Below are positions 33,005-40,739 of a DNA stretch of 64,000 nucleotides, piece by piece (within the stretch, counting starts at the first letter, position 1; every line of letters starts with the position of its first letter). This stretch comes from Streptomyces sp. NRRL F-6131 (lineage in GTDB: Bacteria; Actinomycetota; Actinomycetes; Streptomycetales; Streptomycetaceae): NCBI GenBank assembly GCA_000719695.1, contig JOHN01000030.1, positions 41,266 to 105,265 of the forward strand. The letters are read 5' to 3'. The position numbers and the translations under genes were made by a program. The notes under the pieces were generated by a model that searched no databases, was not told where the DNA came from, and saw only the letters and a list, made by a program, of their open reading frames with translations.

Positions 33005-33598
33005 ATGCTGAAGATCGGACTGACGGGCGGCATCGGCGCGGGCAAGAGCGAGGTGTCGCGGCTGCTCGCCGCCCACGGCGCGGTGATCGTGGACTCCGAC
33101 GTGATCGCCCGTGAGGTGGTCGCCCCCGGGACGCCGGGCCTCGCGGCCGTGGCCGCCGAGTTCGGCCCGGACGTGCTCGCGGCGGACGGCTCGCTGGACC
33201 GCCCGGCGCTCGGCGCGGTCGTCTTCGCCGACCCGGCCCGGCTGAAGGCGCTGAACGCGATCGTCCACCCGCTGGTCCGGGCGCGGTCCGCCGAGCTGGA
33301 GTCGGCGGCCGCGCCGGACGCGGTGGTGGTGCACGACGTCCCGCTGCTCGCCGAGAACGGCCTCGGCCCGCTGTACGACCTGGTGGTCGTGGTCGACGCG
33401 ACGGACGAGGTGCGGATCGACCGGCTGGTCCGGCTGCGCGGCATGACCGAGGAGGAGGCCCGGGCCCGGATGGCCGCCCAGGCGAACCGCACGGACCGGC
33501 TGGCGATCGCCGATCTGGTGATCGACAACAGTGGCCCGCTGGAGGGCCTGGCACCCCGGGTCGCCGAGGTGTGGGAGCAGCTGACCGCCCGTCGCTGA
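33005..33598 (+). CDS. coaE: Dephospho-CoA kinase
   Basis: The 197-aa enzyme phosphorylates dephospho-CoA in the last step of CoA synthesis. It has an N-terminal P-loop [17 protein letters not shown], the substrate-binding [10 protein letters not shown], the HPLVRAR region, [13 protein letters not shown], and [20 protein letters not shown] followed by ADLVIDNSG. Length is typical for the stand-alone enzyme and there is no C-terminal GrpB-like fusion as found in mycobacteria. ATG 33005 is 6 bases past TAGCCT (32993-32998), so the mRNA is probably leaderless. It is separated from the MBL gene by tandem repeats. Confidence 0.97.
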   Translation: MLKIGLTGGIGAGKSEVSRLLAAHGAVIVDSDVIAREVVAPGTPGLAAVAAEFGPDVLAADGSLDRPALGAVVFADPARLKALNAIVHPLVRARSAELESAAAPDAVVVHDVPLLAENGLGPLYDLVVVVDATDEVRIDRLVRLRGMTEEEARARMAAQANRTDRLAIADLVIDNSGPLEGLAPRVAEVWEQLTARR

Positions 33599-33618
33599 CC
33601 GCCCGTCGGCCCCGGGGC

Positions 33619-34341
33619 TCAGACCGTCGCGGCGGCGTGGGCGACCGCCGCGGCGGCGAAGGCCCGGATCATCGGGTGCGCCCGGGTGCCGTCGCCGGCC
33701 AGCTCCGGCTGGAACAGCGAGGCCAGGAAGAACGGGTGCGTCTGCGCCGGCAGCTCCAGGATCCTCAGCTCGCCGGAGTCGTCCGCCCCGGTGAACCGCA
33801 GCCCGCCCGCGCGCAGCCGCTCCAGGTAGCCGTCGTTCAGCCCGTACGCGCAGTGGTAGCGCTCCACGGTGCGCGGTGCGCCGAGCACCCGCTCGGCCAG
33901 CGAACCGGGCGTCAGCCGCACGGCTCCCTCGTGCCCCACCAGGGAGCAGCTGAGCGGCACGATCACCCGGTCCGGCTCGCCGGGGTGGCTCTCGCCGTGC
34001 GCGGCGCCGTCGATGCCGCAGACGTGCCGCGCGTACTCCAGCACCGCGTGCTGGAAGCCGGCGCAGGTGCCGAGGAAGGGGATGCGCCGTTCGCGGGCGG
34101 TGCGGACGGCGGCCACCGCGCCGTCCTCGCTGCGGTAGGGGCTGCCGGGCAGCAGCCAGATCGCGTCGAAGCCGTCGAGGGCGCCGGGCGCCGCGGCGTC
34201 CTCGGTGGGGATCCAGTAGGCGTCCAGGACGAGCTGTTCGTGGCCGGCGAGGGAGTCGAGCAGCCCCGGGATGCGGGCGTGCGAGCGGACGGCGGCGGAG
34301 CGGTCGCCGACCAGGGCCAGGCGGGAGGTGGGATGCGTCAT
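33619..34341 (-). CDS. CTP-synthase C-terminal-related class I glutamine amidotransferase-like protein
   Basis: This 240-aa protein has the class I GATase fold: WLLPGSPYRSEDGAV, and the nucleophile elbow LGTCAGFQHAVLEYARH with Cys93, as in the glutaminase domain of CTP synthase. The C-terminal triad motif, normally HPE, reads LFQPELAG here, with Gln in place of His. I recall a family described as CTP synthase C-terminal region-related proteins, which this fits. Without the His, normal glutaminase activity is doubtful. ATG 34341 is used. The gene is divergent from the LysR gene and converges with coaE. Confidence 0.83.
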   Translation of the reverse strand: MTHPTSRLALVGDRSAAVRSHARIPGLLDSLAGHEQLVLDAYWIPTEDAAAPGALDGFDAIWLLPGSPYRSEDGAVAAVRTARERRIPFLGTCAGFQHAVLEYARHVCGIDGAAHGESHPGEPDRVIVPLSCSLVGHEGAVRLTPGSLAERVLGAPRTVERYHCAYGLNDGYLERLRAGGLRFTGADDSGELRILELPAQTHPFFLASLFQPELAGDGTRAHPMIRAFAAAAVAHAAATV

Positions 34342-34411
34342 GCGGCTATCCTGACCGCCGGCGCGGCATCAGCGCCAACGATGATTCCTTACCCATCGAT
34401 CAGTGGACGTG

Positions 34412-35317
34412 ATGGCCGTGGAGCCGCAGCAGTTGCGCACCTTCGTCACCGTGGCCCGGCTGGGTTCGTTCTCCGAGGCGGCCCGCGAACTCGGCTACAC
34501 CCAGTCGGCGGTCTCCCAGCAGATCGCGGCGCTGGAGGCGGACCTCGGTACGGCCGTGCTGCACCGCCGCCCGGTCGGACCGACCGGAGCCGGTGAGCGG
34601 CTGTTGGAGCACGCCGCCGCGCTGCTCCTGAGGATCGACGCGGCGCGCGCCGACATCGCGCGCCTGGCCGGTGCCGCGAGCGCCCGTCTCACCGTCGGCA
34701 CCACCCCGCTGGCGGTCGGGGCGGAACTGGGGCGCGTGCTCGCCGAGGTGCGCCGGGCGTACCCGGCGGTCGATCTGACGGTGCGGGTGGTCGCCCAGGA
34801 CGCCCTGCCCGCCGAGGTCGCCACCGGCGCGGTCGACCTCGCGCTCGTGGACGGCCCGGCCGCGCCCAGTGACCCGCTGCCGCTCCCCGACGTCGGCCCG
34901 CTCGCCACCGTCGCCGTCGCCGAACAGCCGCTCGCCGTCGCGCTGCCGACCGGTCACCCGCTCGCCGGCCGCTCCGGCCTGGCGCTCGCCGACCTGTCCG
35001 CCGCCCACTGGCTGGACGCCCCGGCGCTCGCCCCGACCGCTGCCCGGCTGCGCGCCGCCACCGCCGTCGACGGCTTCCGGCCCGCCGCCCGCTACCTGGG
35101 CACCGACGTCCGCGGGCTGCTCGCGCTGGTCGCGGCGGGGCACGGGCTGGCGCTGCTGCCCGCCGCCGCGCTGACCGGGGCGCCGGGGGTGGCGGCGGTG
35201 CCGGTCGGCGCGCCCCGGCTGGTGCACCGGACGGAACTCGTGCACGGCGCGCTGCCGGAGGGACCGGCGGCGCTGCTGGCCCGGTTGCTGACCGAGGACG
35301 GTGCCGGCCGCGGCTGA
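34412..35317 (+). CDS. LysR-family transcriptional regulator
   Basis: The protein has about 301 aa. A winged HTH at the N-terminus contains QQLRTFVTVARLGSFSEAARELGYTQSAVSQQIAALEADLG, split here only by running text, with the LysR hallmark SAVSQQIAALE. A periplasmic-binding-like effector domain starts near residue 85 (RLTVGTTPLAVGAELGRVLAEVRR). Possible starts are GTG 34403, ATG 34412 and GTG 34418; the conserved VEPQQLRTF supports one of the last two. The divergent neighbour is the GATase-like gene at 34341 and the 70-bp space between is the expected operator region. The effector is unknown. Confidence 0.9.
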   Translation: MAVEPQQLRTFVTVARLGSFSEAARELGYTQSAVSQQIAALEADLGTAVLHRRPVGPTGAGERLLEHAAALLLRIDAARADIARLAGAASARLTVGTTPLAVGAELGRVLAEVRRAYPAVDLTVRVVAQDALPAEVATGAVDLALVDGPAAPSDPLPLPDVGPLATVAVAEQPLAVALPTGHPLAGRSGLALADLSAAHWLDAPALAPTAARLRAATAVDGFRPAARYLGTDVRGLLALVAAGHGLALLPAAALTGAPGVAAVPVGAPRLVHRTELVHGALPEGPAALLARLLTEDGAGRG

Positions 35318-35356
35318 CCCCGAACCCGTTCGGAGATCCCCCGGGGGCGGGACGGC

Positions 35357-35764
35357 TCAGCCGACGATGCGGGCACCGGGACAGCAGGGGCCCTCGACGC
35401 GGTAGCACACGTAGCGCAGACAGCCGAGACAGACCGAGATGTTCTCCAGCCGCCAACTCTGGCCGTGGCAGGCGCAGTCGGCCCGTTCGCGGAGCAGCGC
35501 GTCCCACCCGTCCGCGCCGCCGTTGGCGCCGAAGGCCGCGGCGACGTACGCCACGGTGGCCGGGTCGTCGTCGGTGGTGCCGCGCCGGGCGCCGTCCAGG
35601 TGCCAGCAGTACAGGGCGAGCAGCGCTCTCCCGTCGACCAGGCGGTAGTCGGCCCGGCCGTCGTCCTCCCAGTCCCGGACCAGCCGGACGACCCGTTCGG
35701 GGAACGGTCGCGCGGGGTCGAGGAGGCGGCGGTTTCCCTGCAGCGTGGGCGGCTTGGCGGTCAT
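35357..35764 (-). CDS. Cys-rich protein of unknown function
   Basis: The 135-aa protein is not recognised. The first ~70 residues are charged (RVVRLVRDWEDDGRADYRLVDGRALLALYCWHLDGAR). The C-terminal third has many Cys and a His: DCACHGQSW, then CLGCLRYVCYRV and GPCCPG. The spacing could bind Zn2+ or an iron-sulfur cluster, but no named finger fits. ATG 35764 has AGGGGA five bases upstream. The gene is 79 bp upstream of the secreted peptidase-like gene that follows it on the same strand. Confidence 0.75.
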   Translation of the reverse strand: MTAKPPTLQGNRRLLDPARPFPERVVRLVRDWEDDGRADYRLVDGRALLALYCWHLDGARRGTTDDDPATVAYVAAAFGANGGADGWDALLRERADCACHGQSWRLENISVCLGCLRYVCYRVEGPCCPGARIVG

Positions 35765-35843
35765 GTGGTCCCCTTTCCGGGGCCCACGGTAGGGCGTTGC
35801 GCGGTGAAGTCCCCGCCCGGGGCGGGATGTTGATGGCAGCTTG

Positions 35844-37493
35844 TTATGTGCAGGTGGTGCCCTCGGCCGGCACCCGGTCGGCCAGCAGGTACTGGTCGAC
35901 TGCCTGCTTGAGGCAGGCGTTGCCGCTGTCGTAGCCGCCGTGGCCCTGGCCCTGGAGCGTGACGTCGACACCGACGCCCGCGCCGAGTTGCCGCGCCATC
36001 GCCTGGGCGCCCTCGAACGGGGTGGCCGGGTCGCCGGTGTTGCCGATCACGACGATCGGCGCCGCGCCGGGGGCGGACACCTCCGGGTGGTCGGCGTGCC
36101 CGGAGACCGGCCAGCCGGTGCACCCGGTCAGGCCCCAGGCGGTGAAGTCGCCGAACACCGGCGAGGCCTGACGGAACGCCGGGAGCTGCTCCTGGATGTC
36201 GGTGGAGGTGTAGCGCTGCCGGTCGTCGGCGCAGCTGATGGCCCGGTTGGCGGCGGAGAGGTTGCTGTAGTGGCCCTGCTGGTCGCGGCCGGTGTAGCTG
36301 TCGGCGAGTGCGAGGAGGGTGCTGCCGGTGCCGCCGCTCATCGCCTCCTGGAGACCGACGGCGAGGGCGTTCCAGGTGTTCCGGTTGTAGAGCGCGGCGG
36401 CGATGCCGGTGACGGCGAGGTCCTGGGTCAGGGTGCGGGAGCCGTCGGCGGGCAGCGGCCGGGCGTCGAGCGCCGTCAGCAGGTCGGTGATCCGCCGGGT
36501 GCCCTCGGCGCCGCCCGGGCCGGTCGGGCAGGAGGCGCCGGCCTGCTCGGCGCACGCCTTCATGAAGTTCTCCAGGGCCCGTTGGAAGCCCTGGGCCTGG
36601 CCGAGGGCGCCTTGCAGCGGGTCCTTGGTCGGGTCGACGACGGCGTCCATCACCAGGTGGCCGACGTTGCCCGGGTACTGGTGGGCGTAGACGCCGCCGA
36701 GCTCGGTGCCGTAGGAGATGCCGAAGTAGTGCAGCTTCGCGTCGCCGAGGACCTGGCGCATCAGGTCGAGGTCCCGGGCGGCCGAGACGGTGTCGACGTA
36801 CGGCAGGACGGTGCCGGAGTGCTGCTCGCAGGCGGCGGTGTAGTCGGCGTTGGCGGTGTCGAGCGCGGTGACCTCGGCCGCGTCGTCGGGCGAGCCGTCG
36901 ACGGCGGCGGAGGCGTCCGTGGCGGCGTCGTCCAGGCAGTGCACCCCCGCGCTGTCGCCGACCCCGCGCGGGTCGAAGCTCACCAGGTCGTAGCGGGCGT
37001 TGAGGTCGGCGTAGTCCTTGGCGAGACCGGGCAGGGTGGCGACGCCGGAGGCGCCGGGGCCGCCGAAGTTGTAGATCAGCGAGCCGATCCGGGACTGCCC
37101 GCCGGCGCCGGTGGCCCGGGCCCGGATCAGGGCGAGGTCGATGGTCCGCCCGTCCGGGTGGGTGTGGTCGAGCGGGGCCTTGAGGGTGGCGCACTCCCAG
37201 GGCGCGCCCGGCGCCTCGCCGCCCCCTCCCTGGGCGACCGAGGGTGCCGGGCAGGCCCGCCAGGTGAGCTGCTGGCCGGTGAGCGAGGCCGGCAGCGGCG
37301 GGACGGTCGCGGAGGCGGAGGCGGAGGCGGAGGCGGAGGCGGAGGTGGCCGACGCGCTGGGTGAGGCCGAGGCGGTGGACGGTTCGGCCTTCGTGGTGTT
37401 CGTGCCGGAGCCGCTCTCGCAGGCGGCCGTCGAGGTGGCCAGGACCACGGCGAGGCCGAGGGCGCCGGCGCCGCGTACGAGAGGATGGTGCAT
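35844..37493 (-). CDS. Secreted tripeptidyl aminopeptidase-like lipoprotein (alpha/beta hydrolase)
   Basis: The 549-aa exported hydrolase has a lipobox STAAC with Cys25, then a Ser/Ala-repeat linker (~38-62) encoded by a GGAGGC-type hexanucleotide run at 37313-37350. The catalytic domain shows YNFGGPGASG (oxyanion region), VSFDPRGVGDS, the nucleophile elbow FGISYGTELG, GNTGDPATPFEGA (Asp region) and GQGHGGYDSG (His). This matches SlpD/SlpE-type mycelium-associated proteinases of S. lividans, which remove tripeptides from N-termini. The C-terminal TAP-like segment with paired Cys is present. ATG 37493 is used. Confidence 0.92.
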   Translation of the reverse strand: MHHPLVRGAGALGLAVVLATSTAACESGSGTNTTKAEPSTASASPSASATSASASASASASATVPPLPASLTGQQLTWRACPAPSVAQGGGGEAPGAPWECATLKAPLDHTHPDGRTIDLALIRARATGAGGQSRIGSLIYNFGGPGASGVATLPGLAKDYADLNARYDLVSFDPRGVGDSAGVHCLDDAATDASAAVDGSPDDAAEVTALDTANADYTAACEQHSGTVLPYVDTVSAARDLDLMRQVLGDAKLHYFGISYGTELGGVYAHQYPGNVGHLVMDAVVDPTKDPLQGALGQAQGFQRALENFMKACAEQAGASCPTGPGGAEGTRRITDLLTALDARPLPADGSRTLTQDLAVTGIAAALYNRNTWNALAVGLQEAMSGGTGSTLLALADSYTGRDQQGHYSNLSAANRAISCADDRQRYTSTDIQEQLPAFRQASPVFGDFTAWGLTGCTGWPVSGHADHPEVSAPGAAPIVVIGNTGDPATPFEGAQAMARQLGAGVGVDVTLQGQGHGGYDSGNACLKQAVDQYLLADRVPAEGTTCT

Positions 37494-37596
37494 GGGGTCC
37501 GTTCCTGGGGCCGTGGCGGCGGGCGCCGGGGGCTTCTGCGGCGTCAGCCTAGGTACGGCGCGGGCGCCGCGCGCGTCGGACTGGTCCGTCCCGGCG

Positions 37597-37974
37597 TCAG
37601 TCGGTGGAGGGGTAGCTGGTCTTCTCCACCAGGGCGCCGTCCCGGAAGCAGAACCGGAAGACGATCACGTCGTCCGTTCCGTCGAGGCTGTCGGTCGACA
37701 GCAGCCGGAGGCAGCTCGACTGCGCGGGGACCGCCGGTCCGCCACGGCCCAGGCCCTCGACCAGGAAGCTGTCGCCGTCGGGCAGGGCGCGGCGGACCTC
37801 CGCCTCGGCGGTGCCGACCGCGACGGCGTCGTAGTCCTCCCGGTCGATGAAGCCGTCCTGGTAGCTGCTCCAGAGCAGCCAGCCGCCGAGGCCGCCCAGG
37901 GCGAGCAGGGCCGCCCCGATCACCCCGCAGCCGATCAGGCAGCCGCTGCGTCGCCGGTTCTTCGTCTCGTGCAT
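37597..37974 (-). CDS. Small single-pass membrane protein, unknown function
   Basis: The 125-aa protein has a basic start (KNRRRSG), one strongly hydrophobic helix with two Cys (CLIGCGVIGAALLALGGLGGWLLW, residues ~12-35), and an extracytoplasmic domain of ~85 residues containing VGTAEAEVRRALPDGDSF, which vaguely resembles BamE/SmpA-like small domains, and two further Cys. No clear family was recognised. ATG 37974 is the first plausible start. The gene is downstream of nothing on its strand and 103 bp upstream of the peptidase gene. Confidence 0.72.
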   Translation of the reverse strand: MHETKNRRRSGCLIGCGVIGAALLALGGLGGWLLWSSYQDGFIDREDYDAVAVGTAEAEVRRALPDGDSFLVEGLGRGGPAVPAQSSCLRLLSTDSLDGTDDVIVFRFCFRDGALVEKTSYPSTD

Positions 37975-38177
37975 GGCCCCACTGTGGCGAGCGGGCCCGG
38001 TGCGGGGCTGTCGCCGAAAGTCGTTCGTGCGATCGACTTCCGGCGCGGGTTGCCGAAGCCGGGGTGGCTCGTTGTTCCTGCCGTGAGCCCTGACTCTGCC
38101 GCCTGTGGCGGTTGTGAAGAAACGATTCTGCCTGCCCGTGTCGCCGTCCCGGCGGTACGCCCCACCCGGAGGCGGTC

Positions 38178-38648
38178 ATGACGTACGACAGCTCGCGCGT
38201 TCCCGCACAGCGTGCCCCCGGTGACGGCTGCGCGGTCGCGCTCGACCTCCGGGTCGCCGTCTGCCCCGGCCTGACCGTCTCCGTCCCCGCCCGGCTGCGC
38301 TACCGTACGGCCGACCCGTACGCCGTCTTCCTCGACAACCACACCGACCTCGCCACGCCCATCACCTGGGTGTTCGCCCGGGACCTGCTCGCCACCGGAC
38401 TGCACGGCTGGTCCGGCATCGGCAGCGTCTCGGTCCGCCCCGGTGTGGACGACCGCCTCGACTCCGTCTTCATCACCCTCACCGGTGAGGGCAGCAGCGT
38501 CGTCCTGCGGGCCCCGGCCGACCGGGTCCGGGCCTTCCTGCGGAGCACCGAGAGCCTCGTCCCGATCGGCCTGGAACGCGGCCACCTCGACCTGGACGGC
38601 CTGCTGCGGCGGCTGTGCGACGGCGGAGCCGCCTCACCGGGGGCGTGA
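38178..38648 (+). CDS. SsgA-like protein (SALP), sporulation/cell-division regulator
   Basis: The 156-aa protein matches the SsgA family, found in sporulating actinomycetes, where members position FtsZ or control peptidoglycan during sporulation. The key pattern is VPARLRYRTADPYAVFL followed by WVFARDLLATGL, then strand pairs around VSVRPGVDD and SSVVLRAPADRVRAFL. Spacing agrees with the family, but the N-terminus is longer and the linker regions differ from SsgA and SsgB, so the subgroup cannot be named. GGAGG lies just before ATG 38178. The gene converges on the damaged terpene synthase locus, whose shifted frame would run antisense into it. Confidence 0.9.
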   Translation: MTYDSSRVPAQRAPGDGCAVALDLRVAVCPGLTVSVPARLRYRTADPYAVFLDNHTDLATPITWVFARDLLATGLHGWSGIGSVSVRPGVDDRLDSVFITLTGEGSSVVLRAPADRVRAFLRSTESLVPIGLERGHLDLDGLLRRLCDGGAASPGA

Positions 38649-39254
38649 CCCGCCCTCAGGTCCCCGGTGGGCTGTGCCGCTGCCGCTGCCGCTGCCGCCC
38701 CGGCCGGTCCGACGACGTGCGGGCCCGGGTAGGGCAGGCCGGCGAGGGCGAGGTGCCCGGTGCGGCTGCCGTCGACCAGGTCGCCCAGCAGCGCGGGCAG
38801 CGGCCGGTGCCGTCCGGCGGTGCGCGCCGCCACCAGCGCGTTGTAGCGGGTGACGGCGGCCTCGACGGCGCCCGCGCGGTCGCCGGTCGCGCGGGCCCGG
38901 GCGAGCACGGTGTTCCCGGCCGCGAAGCTCCCCCCGGCGCGCTCCTCGACAGCCGCCGAGAAGAGGTCGTCGGCCAGGTACACCGCCTCCACGGTCGCCT
39001 CCGGGAACGGACGGTCGGGCGATCCGGGCGCCGGCAGCGGCAGACCGCGCAGCAGCCGCCAGCACTCGATGGGCGGCCGGGCGCCGACGGTCTCCGCGCG
39101 CGGGACGGGCGGTTGTCCGGGCGGGGGCGGCCCGGGCGGGGCCGGGTCGGCGCCCTCCTCGGCGGTGGCCGCGCAGAACTCGGCGACCGGCGCCGTCAGC
39201 CGGTCGGTCGGTCGGCAGGGCGCGGCCCCGGTAGTCGTCCAGCAGCACGCTCAC
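38634..39254 (-). pseudogene. Class I terpene synthase C-terminal part, frameshifted at a tetranucleotide repeat
   Basis: Translation starts at GTG 39254, overlapping the upstream stop by GTGA, and gives VSVLLDDYRGRALPTDR, after which the frame turns to low-complexity Arg/Gly until the stop at 38634. Removing one 4-bp unit from the GACC repeat at 39200-39215 restores ~180 residues of sensible protein: LTAPVAEFCAATAEEG, IECWRLLRGLPLP, and DDLFSAAVEE followed by GNTVLARARATGD and AVTRYNALVAAR. That block fits the NSE metal-binding motif ((N/D)DxxSxxxE) and following helices of bacterial terpene synthases. In the restored frame there is no stop before 38300, so a second change near the 3' end is likely. 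It may be decayed, phase-variable or a sequencing error. Confidence 0.7.
39200..39215. repeat. Tetranucleotide repeat (GGTC/GACC) at the frameshift
   Basis: Plus-strand CGGTCGGTCGGTCGG is 3.75 units of GGTC inside the terpene synthase reading frame. One unit fewer restores the downstream frame. Confidence 0.85.
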
Positions 39255-39613
39255 TGCCGGGTCGGTTCGCTCCCGCCGTACCCGGTGCCGTCGACGGTGT
39301 CGGAGCCGGAGCCGGCGACCCGGATCCGGTCGGCGAGGGCTTGGGCCTCCTCCGGCGGACCGTCCTCCACCGGGAAGAACAGCGTGATGTACCGGGCGAC
39401 CGTCAGGTGTTCGGCGCAGTCGGCGTCGGCGGGGGAGGCGTGCACGTCGAAGACGGCGGTGGTGACCGACCGCCGGGCGTGCCGGTCGGCCCCGCGCCCG
39501 CACCCGCAGCGGGCGAGCGCCTCGTCGAGCAGCGCCGCCGCCGGCGTCGCGGCCCCCGGGTCCGTCAGGGCCTCCCGGTAGCGCGCGAGCAGGGCGGCGG
39601 CGGACCCGGTCAC
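39251..39613 (-). CDS. Terpene synthase N-terminal-half-like protein
   Basis: The 120-aa product is helical. It contains ARYREALTDPGAATPAAALL and, near residue 80, a hydrophobic helix ending YITLFFPVEDGPPEEAQ. This resembles the Asp-rich motif helix of class I terpene synthases (FFxxDDxxD), with EDGPPEE in place of DDxxD. The next gene supplies the NSE motif, and the summed distance between the two motifs (~137 residues) is normal for an intact terpene synthase, so this looks like the first half of a split enzyme. GTG 39613 overlaps the upstream stop (GTGA), and the stop overlaps the next GTG. A Gly/Ser/Thr tail ends the protein. Confidence 0.65.
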   Translation of the reverse strand: MTGSAAALLARYREALTDPGAATPAAALLDEALARCGCGRGADRHARRSVTTAVFDVHASPADADCAEHLTVARYITLFFPVEDGPPEEAQALADRIRVAGSGSDTVDGTGYGGSEPTRQ

Positions 39614-40632
39614 GGCTGTGGGTGCGGCGGGGTCTCGGGCCGCAGCGCGCGGACCGCGAACAGCGTGGTGAGGTGCGGCGAGCCGAAGTACAGCGGCAGG
39701 CGCGCGGTGCGGAAGTAGCCGCCGGCCGGCCAGGACCCGTCGGCGCGCTGGGTGTCGGCCAACCGCCGCCGCAGCTCCGGCAGTTCCTCGGTGTCGCCCG
39801 CGTGCTCGCCGGCCAGGACGAGCAGCGCCAGGGCGAGCGGTGTGTCGGCGGTCCGGGTGGTGACGTGCCCGACCGCCCGGCGCACCGGCTCGGCGAGCCC
39901 GGGCACCACGGTGGCCGCCCGGGCGGCGGCGTGCAGGAACGCCTCCGGGGCGACGTAGTAACGGGTGCCGGTGCGGGGCCCCTTCAGGTGCTCGACGACG
40001 TAGCGGAGCGTCGCCTCGGCGGCCGGGTGCGGCAACCGGTGTGCCGCGCCGGGCAGATGGAGGGCGAACAGCACATTGGCGGCGGAGACGGCGTCGTAGC
40101 GGCGCCCGTGCGCCGGCGTCCCGTCGCTGTCCTCCCAGTAGGCCGGTATCGGGCCGTCGTCCGGACCGATCTGGGTGTCGAGCAACTCCCGTGCCACCTC
40201 GTTCACCAGCTCCGGCGGGGCCAGCCCCTGTCGGGCGAGCCCGGACAGCACGACGGCGGTGCTGTCGGTGTCGGCGGGGAGCGGCCGGCCGGGCGGGAAG
40301 AAGCGGTACCGGGCCAACTCCGGCTCGCGGTAACGCTCCACCTGCCGCGCCAGGGCGGCGATCAGCTCGCGCTCCTCCGTCCGCCGGCCGTCCGGCCGCA
40401 GCAGGGCGAGGCCCCACATCGCGGAGAAGCCCTCGTCGTCGGGGTCGAAGCCGATGTCCTCCCCGTGCGTGGCGAGCAGGTGGTGGCGCGCGTCGGCACC
40501 GGTGAGCGGCCTGCGCAGCTCCGGGTCGGCACCGGGCCGGGCGGACGGCAGCCCGTCGGGCCCCAACGCCCGGTGGAGGAAGCCCAGTCCGCGCCCGACG
40601 GCGTCGTCCCACGGCGTTTCGTCGGCGGACAT
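39610..40632 (-). CDS. Class II terpene cyclase/prenyltransferase-like alpha-barrel protein
   Basis: The 340-aa protein has the alpha/alpha barrel pattern of squalene-hopene-cyclase and protein-prenyltransferase relatives. Near residue 125 PADTDSTAVVLSGLARQG resembles the DxDD/DxDTT acid motif of class II cyclases. A QW-like repeat RRLADTQRADGSWPAGGYFR is near the C-terminus, with similar spacing in LARELLDTQIGPDDGPIPAYW. It is shorter than typical two-domain cyclases. The ATG at 40632 is used. It is followed, with GTGA overlap, by the split terpene synthase and preceded by a methyltransferase gene, suggesting a small terpenoid locus. Activity cannot be told from sequence. Confidence 0.75.
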   Translation of the reverse strand: MSADETPWDDAVGRGLGFLHRALGPDGLPSARPGADPELRRPLTGADARHHLLATHGEDIGFDPDDEGFSAMWGLALLRPDGRRTEERELIAALARQVERYREPELARYRFFPPGRPLPADTDSTAVVLSGLARQGLAPPELVNEVARELLDTQIGPDDGPIPAYWEDSDGTPAHGRRYDAVSAANVLFALHLPGAAHRLPHPAAEATLRYVVEHLKGPRTGTRYYVAPEAFLHAAARAATVVPGLAEPVRRAVGHVTTRTADTPLALALLVLAGEHAGDTEELPELRRRLADTQRADGSWPAGGYFRTARLPLYFGSPHLTTLFAVRALRPETPPHPQP

Positions 40633-40739
40633 CACAGCCCGTCCCCTCTCGGTCCTGTCTGCGGGCCGGCCGGGCCGGGACGGTGCGGCCGGGCCCCTGT
40701 CCTCCCTCCTTCTACCCCCGGCCCGGGCCCGGGCATGCC

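Noticed and set aside
38013..38044. Inverted repeat GCCGAAAGTCG/CGACTTCCGGC as a fifth copy of the dispersed palindrome
   Set aside because: It shares only the GTCG/CGACTTCC part, has a 10-nt loop and one mismatch; too divergent to count without a genome search.
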